Below are positions 1-5,014 of a DNA stretch of 5,014 nucleotides, piece by piece. Positions within the stretch are counted from its first letter, which is position 1, and the number at the start of each line of letters is the position of its first letter. The position numbers were made by a program, and so were the translations under genes. The stretch is taken from positions 1 to 5,014 of the forward strand of contig JALHLL010000238.1 of NCBI GenBank assembly GCA_022844575.1. Reading direction: 5' to 3'. The DNA is from a bacterium. Its GTDB lineage: Bacteria; Bacteroidota; Ignavibacteria; Kapaibacteriales; UBA961. The notes under the pieces are model-generated. The model was not told where the DNA came from, made no database searches, and saw nothing but the letters and a program-made list of their open reading frames with translations.

Positions 1-195
1 ATACGCGATAACTTCACAAAGGGATATGAGGATGCGCTTACGGCATCTGAGTATATCAAATGTGATAAGATAATCGGCATGCACTTCGATACATTCGGTT
101 ATATAGAAATACCACATGATAAAGCCATAGTATTGTTTGAAGAAAACGGAAAGGGTTTAACTTTACCGTATGTAAGACAGATTATAGAAATATGA
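1..195 (+). CDS. C-terminal part of UPF0173-type MBL-fold metal-dependent hydrolase (partial)
   Basis: The frame is open from the left edge to a TGA at 193-195 and gives the last 64 residues of a protein whose start lies outside the window. It begins IRDNFTKGYEDAL and continues CDKIIGMHFDTFGYIEI. This matches the end of the UPF0173 / 'metal-dependent hydrolase' family, where the motif GDNFTMG is followed by DA and then HxDTF. By family knowledge, the Asp of DNFT (visible residue 3) and the His of HFDTF (visible residue 28) are metal ligands of the metallo-beta-lactamase fold, so the visible part of the active site is intact. The physiological substrate of this family is not established. No signal peptide can be judged because the N-terminus is missing. 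The stop overlaps the next start as ATGA (192-195), suggesting co-transcription and coupled translation. Family assignment is fairly secure; a specific reaction cannot be given. Confidence 0.85.
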   Translation: MRDNFTKGYEDALTASEYIKCDKIIGMHFDTFGYIEIPHDKAIVLFEENGKGLTLPYVRQIIEI

Positions 196-893
196 AAAAA
201 GTCCTTTTATCGGTATTTATTGCAACTATATTACCATTGTTATTTTCTACCGGATGCTCACCTAAAAACGAACCGGAAGAGAAGAAAAAAAATGAACAGA
301 TAATAAGTACGAACGATTCATTGGATATATTTAACGGTTGTCCGCTTGAGGGAAATGCACAGCGTATAAATATCAAACGAATGAATTTATTAAAGAATCG
401 TTATTCGTTTCCTAATGAATCTGATTTTGATAAAACAATTCTTCTTTCGGATTTATTAAAAAACGGTATTGATGAAGAAAGATGGAATACTCATAAAGCG
501 GTTGAAGTAATCGGATATGTTTCAGAAGTAATAAAAGGTGGCGTTGAGACATGCAATTGTAAGGCAAAAGATGAAGAGTCAAGAGATACACACATTGAAA
601 TTGTTGCTGACCCGATGGGTTCGGACTATGAACGACCTCTTATAGCGGAAGTTACGCCAAGGATTAGATACATCAAAGCACAGCAAGGTATTGATTGGAG
701 TACAAGAACATTACGCGATCGTTTCAAGGGTCGTTGGGTAAAGGTGCAGGGGTGGCTTTTTTATGATAATGAACATGCTGATGAAGCGGACAATACCGCT
801 CCCGGACGTGAACGAAATTGGCGTAAAACGGCTTGGGAAATACATCCGATTACATCAATAGAAGTAGTACATAAACCAAAAGGGATTCAATAA
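192..893 (+). CDS. Predicted lipoprotein of an uncharacterised conserved family, possibly OB-fold-like
   Basis: This is a 233-residue protein. The start is chosen because ATG overlaps the upstream stop and opens a typical signal peptide: MKK, a hydrophobic stretch (residues 4-18), then the lipobox-like FSTGC with Cys22 as probable lipidation site. Ser rather than Leu at -3 makes the lipobox imperfect. Residues 24-45 form a charged linker (EEKKK). The mature part has Cys50 in GCPLEG, a KNRYSFP segment (69-74), a beta-rich core with VEVIGYVSEV (104-113), CNC (121-123), DTHIEI (132-137) and EVTPR (153-157), then WVKVQGWLFYDNEH (182-195) and the C-terminal NWRKTAWEIHPIT (209-221). I recognise the combination THIEI / VTPR / GWLF-D-EH / NWR-T-WEIHP as a recurring pattern in uncharacterised bacterial proteins, but I know no assigned function. 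The paired strands around 'G-V' turns suggest an OB-like barrel (inference). The cluster of Cys121, Cys123, His134, His195 and His218 could bind metal, which is speculative. It lies directly upstream of ribE with zero spacing. Confidence 0.8.
   Translation: MKKVLLSVFIATILPLLFSTGCSPKNEPEEKKKNEQIISTNDSLDIFNGCPLEGNAQRINIKRMNLLKNRYSFPNESDFDKTILLSDLLKNGIDEERWNTHKAVEVIGYVSEVIKGGVETCNCKAKDEESRDTHIEIVADPMGSDYERPLIAEVTPRIRYIKAQQGIDWSTRTLRDRFKGRWVKVQGWLFYDNEHADEADNTAPGRERNWRKTAWEIHPITSIEVVHKPKGIQ
881..885 (+). promoter_or_regulatory. Weak Shine-Dalgarno-like AGGGA before ribE
   Basis: AGGGA lies inside the end of the lipoprotein gene, with 8 bases between it and the ribE ATG at 894. It is the only purine-rich, G-containing element near any start in the window. 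The lipoprotein start at 192 has only a weak AGACAG-type stretch further upstream. Because ribE follows the previous stop without a gap, re-initiation may matter more than this site. Weak or absent Shine-Dalgarno signals are usual in Bacteroidota relatives. Confidence 0.35.
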
Positions 894-1505
894 ATGTTCA
901 CGGGTTTAATAGAAGAAATAGGAATAATAACAAACATTCTCCCACATGGCAATGGACGAAGAATCACTATTTCCTGTAAAGAAATTCTTACGGATATATC
1001 CGTTGATGCTTCCATTTCGGTAAACGGGGTTTGTCTTACCGTTATAGAGTTCACCGATAATTCATTCGATATTATTGCCATAGAGGAAACCTTATCAAAA
1101 ACAACGATAGGATTATTGTCTGTAAACTCAAGGGTTAATCTTGAAAGAGCTATGTCCGCTCACATACGATTCGGCGGACATATCGTACAAGGTCATACAG
1201 ATTGTACCGGTAACATTATGTCAATCAACACCCTATCTTCAAGTTGGGAGTATTTTATTGAATTTCCCGAACGCTTCTCAGGTTTAGTTGTGCACGCCGG
1301 TTCAATTTGTGTAAATGGCATAAGTTTAACAATCGCCCATTGTGAGTATAATTCACTAAAAGTGGCAATTATTCCGCATACCTATCATAATACTACTATT
1401 TCCGATTTGGAAGTAGGCAATACTGTAAATTTAGAATTTGATATTATCGGTAAATATGTGGAAAGAATGTATTCACTTAATAAACAGAAACACTTTACCG
1501 AATAA
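894..1505 (+). CDS. ribE: Riboflavin synthase alpha chain
   Basis: The enzyme dismutates two molecules of 6,7-dimethyl-8-ribityllumazine to riboflavin plus 5-amino-6-ribitylamino-uracil, the last step of vitamin B2 synthesis, in the cytoplasm as a trimer. The 203-residue length is normal for the family. The N-terminus MFTGLIEEIG fixes the start. The internally duplicated two-barrel structure is plain. Barrel 1 contains VNGVCLTV (43-50) with Cys47, followed by ETLSKTT (65-71) and NLERAM (82-87). Barrel 2 begins near GGHIVQGHTD (94-103) with His101, and contains VNGISLT (140-146), IPHTYHNTT (160-168) and the closing FDIIGKYVER (182-191). The key family positions (Phe2, Cys47, His101, Ser144, Asp183) are present, so it should be active. 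It starts immediately after the lipoprotein stop (TAAATG), so it is probably co-transcribed. Other rib genes are not adjacent within the window. The last 11 bp overlap the end of the convergent surface-protein gene. A short tail (195-203, with KQKHFTE) extends past the second barrel. Confidence 0.97.
   Translation: MFTGLIEEIGIITNILPHGNGRRITISCKEILTDISVDASISVNGVCLTVIEFTDNSFDIIAIEETLSKTTIGLLSVNSRVNLERAMSAHIRFGGHIVQGHTDCTGNIMSINTLSSSWEYFIEFPERFSGLVVHAGSICVNGISLTIAHCEYNSLKVAIIPHTYHNTTISDLEVGNTVNLEFDIIGKYVERMYSLNKQKHFTE
1495..1505. other. Tail-to-tail 11-bp overlap of ribE and the surface-protein gene
   Basis: The ribE stop TAA is at 1503-1505 on the plus strand. The TAA of the minus-strand gene occupies 1495-1497 read on plus. 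The two coding frames therefore share 11 bp including both stops, and no intergenic space remains for a bidirectional terminator. No stem-loop with a T-run was found around the junction by eye, so each transcript must end inside the opposing gene or rely on factor-dependent termination. Confidence 0.9.
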
Positions 1506-4500
1506 TTGTTTGTTGTGCCGAATAAATACCTGATTGCAAGACTATATGATACAAACCGTGAGCTAACATATTTTTCTGTATATGAACCTCATAAGTTCCG
1601 GCAGAAGTAAAATCATCGTGAATTATATGTACCAATTCGCCAACCGAATTATAAGCCGCTATTCTTGTGCGGGCATCTAATCCTATTGAACAATGTAAAA
1701 TGATTTTATCGGCATTTTGTTCGGAAGTAAATCCGAAAGGGATATCACTTGTTTCTAAACGACGCCCCTGCATAAAACACGACACAAGTTCTACTGTGGA
1801 AATTGCTTTCGGTACTGTAATACAGTCATAACGAGTCGGTTTGGTGTAGAAATTTATTTGTACTTTTTCCGAATCAGCTATAAGTGTCTTAAAAGGTATT
1901 TTTACAATACTTCCATTTCGTTTTATATACTCATTACCGATTAACAACATCCTTATACTACTTTTACCGTTTTTCTCAATAAGATTATCGGTAAGAGTCC
2001 AGTTATTAGTAATATCACCCGTTACAATCTGCCCTTCACGCAGTAACATTCTTGATGAATATTCAGCCGTGATATCCAAAGTATCTGTTTTCGTATATTC
2101 CCAATTATTACTACTTATATATGCCGTTACAAGAATATTGTTTCCCGGAACTATACCCGTCGTATCCGATGAATGAATGGAAAATGACCCGATAATACTT
2201 TCGCCTACAAGATTCAGTAATCGTTTTTCACCGCTTTCAAATTCAATACTGTACTGTGATTTAAAAATCCCATTTGTTCTCGGTGAAAAAGTGATATATA
2301 ATCTATTGGTATCACCGTAAACCATCGAAAGAGGAAATTCATTTTCCGGGCGTACTATAAAAACCGATTCATCTCCATACACTTTTCTAAAATTTACAAC
2401 TTGGTTTTTCAAGAATTGATCGGTATTTACAATATCAATTATCTTCGTATTATCACCACATGCGATTATTCTATCAAATAAGATCGTATCTTCTACCAAA
2501 CAATTTTTCACAAAAACCGTAGCAGAATCTACAGCCGTACATCCGTTCTCATTTCTCACAAAACACTTATATACGGTTGTTAATGATGGCGTAGCCATCG
2601 GGAAACGACAGTCTGAACAAGAAAGTCCTACACTTGGTAACCAAGTATAAGAGAATGCTTCTGTTGCTGTGAGTTGTGCCGATCCGCCACGGCATAAGGA
2701 GGTATCATTACTTATCGTAACAACGGATTCACTAACCCTGATCGTTATGGTATCTAAACCGACACAAGCGTCTCCCCACGTTTCCATAATATAGGATGTA
2801 GTTTCAAGCGGAGTAGCTACCGGATTATTGCAATCTGCACATGATAAACCTTTAGGATTTAACCAACGGAAATTTTTGCCGCCTTTGGCATTGATTTGTA
2901 CCGAATTTCCTTTGCAGATTATAGTATCTCTTCCAGCATCAGGTACAATATTCTCAACAAATACAGTAACGGTATCATTATCCGAACAAGATGATTTATT
3001 TTTTCCCTGAATGTAATATATGGTTGTCGTTAAAGGTTGCGCAACAGGATTAGGGCAATCGGTACATGATAATCCGTCAGAGGGTAACCATTGATAACTT
3101 TCAGCACCTTTAGCAAATAATTGAACATCTGAACCGGCGCAAATTATTGTATCATTACTCACCGAAATTGCCACACTACTTACAAAAACCGTCACGGAAT
3201 CCATTGCATAACATTCATCCGATTGATACACTTTTACATAATAAGTTGTTGTAACGGAAGGTTTCACGATTGTTGTCTTGCAATCAGTGCATACTAAACT
3301 CGGATGCGCTGTCCATTCATATTTCTTTCCTTTACTTGCTACTAAATTGGTCGCTTCACCAAGACAAATAGTCGTGTCGTTTCCGGCATCTACAAATGGT
3401 TTCGATATATTAATAGTAACAGAGTCCCGAGCTATGCAATCACCATCCCTTGCCGTTACATAATATGTGGTTTTTACTTTAGGATTTGCAATCGGCGATT
3501 GACAATCAAGACAGGATAATGTTGAAATGCTATCCCATTGAAAGGTTTTACCCCCAATAGCATTTAATTGAATAGTAGTTCCGTTACAGATTGTACTATC
3601 TTTACCGGCATCAGTAATGAGCTCTTTCGTATCAACGATAACCGTATCGTCTTTATAACATCCCCCTTTATCCGTAATCCGTACAAAGTACAATGTTCTT
3701 TTTGATGGTGTAGCAATCGGGTTCGGGCAATCTGTACAAGAAAGAGTATTATCCTTTTTCCAAGAAAATGTTTCGCCGCCACGAACCTGTAATTGTACCG
3801 ACGAACCCGGACAAATGCTCTGATTAGGTCCCGCATCTACATCAACAGTATTAATGGTGACAACAACCGTATCATACACAGTACAGTTTGTTTCATCTCT
3901 CGATTCGACAATATATTTTGTTGTAGCTTTCGGACTTACTTCAGGGTTAGCGCAAGTTGTACATGTAATATTTGTATTCGGTCGCCAAATGTATGATCCG
4001 TCTCCACCTTTGGCAAGAAGCCTTGCTTTACCACCAAGGCAGATTGTGGTATCATTAAATGCGAGTAAAGGATCATTTTCGGGGGCTATTACTTTTGTCG
4101 CTAAACCACCGATATAACCATAAGAATTAACATCGCCATATCCTACAACAATAACGGCAAAATAATCATTGGCAGTTAACTTATGACTGCCGTGAGTTAC
4201 CGATATATGTGAATAGACATATTCTAGACAATCACCCGGTACAGCCGAAAATGGTATCGGAGAAAATGCAGATTGATTAAATGATCTGTTATCAAGCCTG
4301 AACGACGGTACTGCGTTTTTGGGTATAATAACGGTAATGAATTGCTGATTATAGGCAAATTCATTCGCATCATCCTGAGTACCGTAAGCGAGTACATTCT
4401 GAACCGTATAATTTTTCATATACTGTTCAATAGGCGGTATTAAAACCAAAGCGGGATCTCCTACACCACCCGAATAACTTGTTGATGCCTTTAAGATTGC

Positions 4501-5014
4501 AACAAGAATCGGCTGATCGGAGGTGATATAAAGAGGTCGTGTCAATTTTTGTTCAAAAATGTCGAATCGGTCTAAAGATGCAACTTGTGAATTATTAAAT
4601 GAAACGTGTGTGTTATCATTGAGCGGTATTATTCTCAATAAATCTTCTTGTCGCATCGAACCGTTTGTTGGAAAAGGTACCACATAAAATCTTTTCCCCC
4701 ACTGTTCAACCGGTGGCATTTGTTCATAAAGATGATCACGAGAATAATTTCCAACAATCGTTACCGGAACAAAACTCCTCTGATGCCCGGCAAAAACGGC
4801 AACCGGTTTATCAGCCGAAACTGTACTACTTGTAATATCCGATCGTAATTTGGAAGCATCAATTTCCGCCTGAAGTAAAATTGATTGCCCTTTTTGTAAT
4901 GTAACGACAAAGTTTCTTGTTGCCCTTCCTATCAAATCTACACTCGCATTTACGGTTACGGTCGTATTATCCTCCGTCGCCAAAATAATACCTTGTGAAT
5001 TTGTCGAAAAATCA
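1495..5014 (-). CDS. Large T9SS-secreted surface protein with IgGFc-binding-like domain and seven Cys-rich PKD-like repeats (5' truncated)
   Basis: The frame is open from the right edge (first full codon 5013-5011) to a TAA at 1495-1497, giving 1172 visible residues. Residue numbers here count from the codon at 4983. The TTG at 4983-4981 is not a credible start, because the frame continues upstream as DFSTNSQGII, in register with the domain. Domains in order are: (1) IgGFc-binding-like, to about residue 305, with ATEDNTTV, LQKGQS, KPVAVFAGHQ (59-68), RDHLYEQMPPVEQWG (82-96); (2) seven ~75-residue repeats, 311-826; (3) ASH/HYDIN-like Ig domain, about 828-929; (4) unassigned beta-rich segment, about 930-1078; (5) T9SS type A sorting domain, about 1091-1162, with YNSVGELV, GTYEV, GLYHIVL and a basic last residue. 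Known biology: such C-terminal domains direct export through the outer membrane by T9SS and are usually cleaved on attachment or release. An adhesive or structural surface role is inferred; no catalytic motif is seen. The signal peptide must lie outside the window. The Fc-binding name comes from a mammalian mucin-like protein and does not imply antibody binding here. Confidence 0.93.
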   Translation of the reverse strand, partial: DFSTNSQGIILATEDNTTVTVNASVDLIGRATRNFVVTLQKGQSILLQAEIDASKLRSDITSSTVSADKPVAVFAGHQRSFVPVTIVGNYSRDHLYEQMPPVEQWGKRFYVVPFPTNGSMRQEDLLRIIPLNDNTHVSFNNSQVASLDRFDIFEQKLTRPLYITSDQPILVAILKASTSYSGGVGDPALVLIPPIEQYMKNYTVQNVLAYGTQDDANEFAYNQQFITVIIPKNAVPSFRLDNRSFNQSAFSPIPFSAVPGDCLEYVYSHISVTHGSHKLTANDYFAVIVVGYGDVNSYGYIGGLATKVIAPENDPLLAFNDTTICLGGKARLLAKGGDGSYIWRPNTNITCTTCANPEVSPKATTKYIVESRDETNCTVYDTVVVTINTVDVDAGPNQSICPGSSVQLQVRGGETFSWKKDNTLSCTDCPNPIATPSKRTLYFVRITDKGGCYKDDTVIVDTKELITDAGKDSTICNGTTIQLNAIGGKTFQWDSISTLSCLDCQSPIANPKVKTTYYVTARDGDCIARDSVTINISKPFVDAGNDTTICLGEATNLVASKGKKYEWTAHPSLVCTDCKTTIVKPSVTTTYYVKVYQSDECYAMDSVTVFVSSVAISVSNDTIICAGSDVQLFAKGAESYQWLPSDGLSCTDCPNPVAQPLTTTIYYIQGKNKSSCSDNDTVTVFVENIVPDAGRDTIICKGNSVQINAKGGKNFRWLNPKGLSCADCNNPVATPLETTSYIMETWGDACVGLDTITIRVSESVVTISNDTSLCRGGSAQLTATEAFSYTWLPSVGLSCSDCRFPMATPSLTTVYKCFVRNENGCTAVDSATVFVKNCLVEDTILFDRIIACGDNTKIIDIVNTDQFLKNQVVNFRKVYGDESVFIVRPENEFPLSMVYGDTNRLYITFSPRTNGIFKSQYSIEFESGEKRLLNLVGESIIGSFSIHSSDTTGIVPGNNILVTAYISSNNWEYTKTDTLDITAEYSSRMLLREGQIVTGDITNNWTLTDNLIEKNGKSSIRMLLIGNEYIKRNGSIVKIPFKTLIADSEKVQINFYTKPTRYDCITVPKAISTVELVSCFMQGRRLETSDIPFGFTSEQNADKIILHCSIGLDARTRIAAYNSVGELVHIIHDDFTSAGTYEVHIQKNMLAHGLYHIVLQSGIYSAQQTIIR
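1498..1713 (-). other. T9SS type A C-terminal sorting domain (encoded region)
   Basis: The last 72 residues (1091-1162) have the profile of a Por secretion system sorting domain. An opening strand (KIILHCSIG) is followed by a strand rich in small and hydrophobic residues with the signature [IV]-x-x-Y-[ND]-x-x-G-x-[LV] (RIAAYNSVGELV), a G-T/x-Y-x-[VL] strand (GTYEVHI), the L-x-x-G-[LVI]-Y-x-[IV]-x-L strand (LAHGLYHIVL), and an end at a basic residue (QTIIR). In the known system this domain is recognised at the outer membrane and removed during export. Its presence implies that the host genome encodes T9SS and that the full protein has a Sec signal peptide upstream of this window. Confidence 0.88.
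1750..2196 (-). other. Unassigned beta-rich segment, possibly cohesin-like (encoded region)
   Basis: Residues 930-1078 link the ASH-like domain to the sorting domain. Visible features are PGNNILVTAYISS, ITAEYSSRMLLREG (971-984), RMLLIGN (1011-1017), the strand IVKIPFKTL (1026-1034) and a late pair of cysteines, Cys1054 and Cys1069, that may form a disulfide. The pattern of a 'PG-x-x-x-x-V' opening, a middle strand with 'Y-x-x-x-x-L', and a late 'V-x-I-x-F-x-x-L' followed by a polar strand resembles cohesin-like beta sandwiches often found just before T9SS sorting domains. The resemblance is loose, so a named family is not claimed. Confidence 0.4.
2197..2502 (-). other. ASH/HYDIN-like Ig domain (encoded region)
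   Basis: Residues 828-929 follow the last Cys4 repeat. The segment opens with EDTILFDRIIACGD and continues with KIIDIVNT, then ESVFIVRPENEFPLSM, LYITFSPRTNGIFKSQ and a closing LLNLVGES. This is the strand order of ASPM/SPD-2/Hydin or 'choice-of-anchor D' domains: 'F-x-x-I-x-x-G-x-x-x', a strand ending N-T, a strand starting F-x-I, the signature V/I-x-F-x-P-x-x-x-G-x-[YF], and a final L-x-G strand. It probably acts as a spacer between the repeats and the C-terminal anchor region. The family assignment is by eye and moderate. Confidence 0.6.
2506..4053 (-). repeat. Seven tandem ~75-residue (about 225-bp) Cys4 PKD-like repeats inside the surface protein
   Basis: Repeat starts (Asp/Asn of the D-T-x-I-C motif) lie at 4053, 3825, 3600, 3378, 3153, 2928 and 2706, so units are 76, 75, 74, 75, 75 and 74 residues, and the last ends near 2506. 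The shared pattern is D-[TS]-x-[IL]-C-x-G, then Q-L-x-A-x-G-G, an aromatic-x-Trp, L-x-C-x-x-C, [NP]-x-x-x-P, T-T-x-Y, then a Cys 9-12 residues later, and D-[TS]-[VAI]-[TV]-[VI] closing the sheet. All 28 positions of the four signature cysteines are filled, and the [YF]-x-W is present in all seven. Repeat 7 has an extra Cys (YKCF). The DNA copies have clearly diverged, so the array is old and is kept by protein-level selection. The pattern resembles PKD-like/Ig-like repeats common in T9SS-exported proteins of Bacteroidota relatives. Disulfide pairing of the cysteines is likely in an exported protein, but is inferred. Confidence 0.93.
4069..5013 (-). other. IgGFc-binding-protein N-terminal-like domain (encoded region)
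   Basis: This covers the visible N-terminal ~315 residues of the surface protein. Diagnostic elements are the ATEDNTTV strand, a KGQSILLQAE strand, the KPVAVFAGHQ motif, then RDHLYEQMPPVEQWGKRF and YVVPF, and a second dN-T-V strand (LNDNTHVSF). These follow the order found in bacterial IgGFc-binding N-terminal-type domains (family related to human FCGBP). In many members the third motif reads CDHL; here Arg82 replaces that Cys (R-D-H-L). Later strands include PALVLIPPIEQY (residues 177-188) and a single Cys in PGDCLEY. The domain is followed by the linker VIAPENDPLLAFN before repeat 1. The N-terminal boundary is outside the window. Confidence 0.8.

Noticed and set aside
640..896. Possible FMN riboswitch controlling ribE
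   Set aside because: There is no untranslated leader: the region upstream of ribE is coding sequence up to the base before its ATG.
182..1081. Minus-strand open frames at 182-376 and 887-1081
   Set aside because: Both lie opposite well-supported genes (lipoprotein and ribE), are about 64 residues long, and show no family motif.
1311..1320. Asn141 in the second riboflavin synthase barrel (VNGISLT), where Escherichia coli has Asp
   Set aside because: Asn at this position occurs in other bacterial riboflavin synthases as far as I recall, and all other family motifs are intact, so it is not a sign of inactivity.
2506..4053. Regular ~225-bp periodicity that might be read as a CRISPR or satellite array
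   Set aside because: The period is an in-frame protein repeat with diverged DNA copies; there are no short identical direct repeats with unique spacers.
2506..4053. C-x-x-C pairs as zinc fingers or heme-binding sites
   Set aside because: No C-x-x-C-H motif is present, and the protein carries an outer-membrane export signal, so disulfides are much more likely than zinc-finger or cytochrome function.
2828..4848. Short plus-strand open frames opposite the surface gene (for example 2828-3010, 3278-3463, 3793-4117, 4648-4848)
   Set aside because: They lie antisense to a long, clearly coding frame, encode no recognisable motifs, and several recur at the same phase of the repeats, as expected for shadows.
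4069..5013. Literal antibody (IgG Fc) binding by the N-terminal domain
   Set aside because: The family name derives from a mammalian protein; nothing in the sequence shows antibody binding, and the host looks environmental rather than animal-associated.

Overview
The window looks like chromosomal DNA of a bacterium from the Bacteroidota/Chlorobi/Ignavibacteria (FCB) group, possibly a Kapabacteria- or Ignavibacteria-like lineage. The evidence is an AT-rich composition (roughly 40% G+C by eye), almost no Shine-Dalgarno signal at starts, and a giant surface protein ending in a type IX secretion system (T9SS) sorting domain, a system confined to that group. The lineage is inferred from protein style, not from a marker gene.

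Layout. Positions 1-1505 (+ strand) hold three genes packed like an operon with no spacer. They are the 3' end of an MBL-fold metal-dependent hydrolase of the UPF0173 type, a 233-residue predicted lipoprotein of an uncharacterised but motif-rich family, and riboflavin synthase alpha chain (ribE). The first pair overlaps by ATGA and the second abuts as TAAATG, so translational coupling is likely. Positions 1495-5014 (- strand) are one long open frame entering from beyond the right edge. Its 3' end overlaps the 3' end of ribE by 11 bp, tail to tail. No stretch of the window is gene-free.

The minus-strand gene encodes at least 1172 residues of a secreted mosaic protein. In order it has an IgGFc-binding-like beta domain, seven tandem ~75-residue PKD-like repeats each with four invariant cysteines, an ASH/HYDIN-like Ig domain, an unassigned beta-rich (possibly cohesin-like) segment, and a T9SS type A C-terminal sorting domain. 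It is probably exported through T9SS and displayed as a disulfide-stiffened stalk or adhesin. Its signal peptide must lie outside the window.

The two transcription units have no obvious functional link. The plus-strand unit is housekeeping (flavin synthesis) plus an unknown lipoprotein, and the minus-strand unit is an envelope/surface gene. The least described items are the Cys4 repeat array and the lipoprotein with its conserved Cys/His/Trp motifs. No mobile element, CRISPR array, RNA gene or riboswitch was seen.
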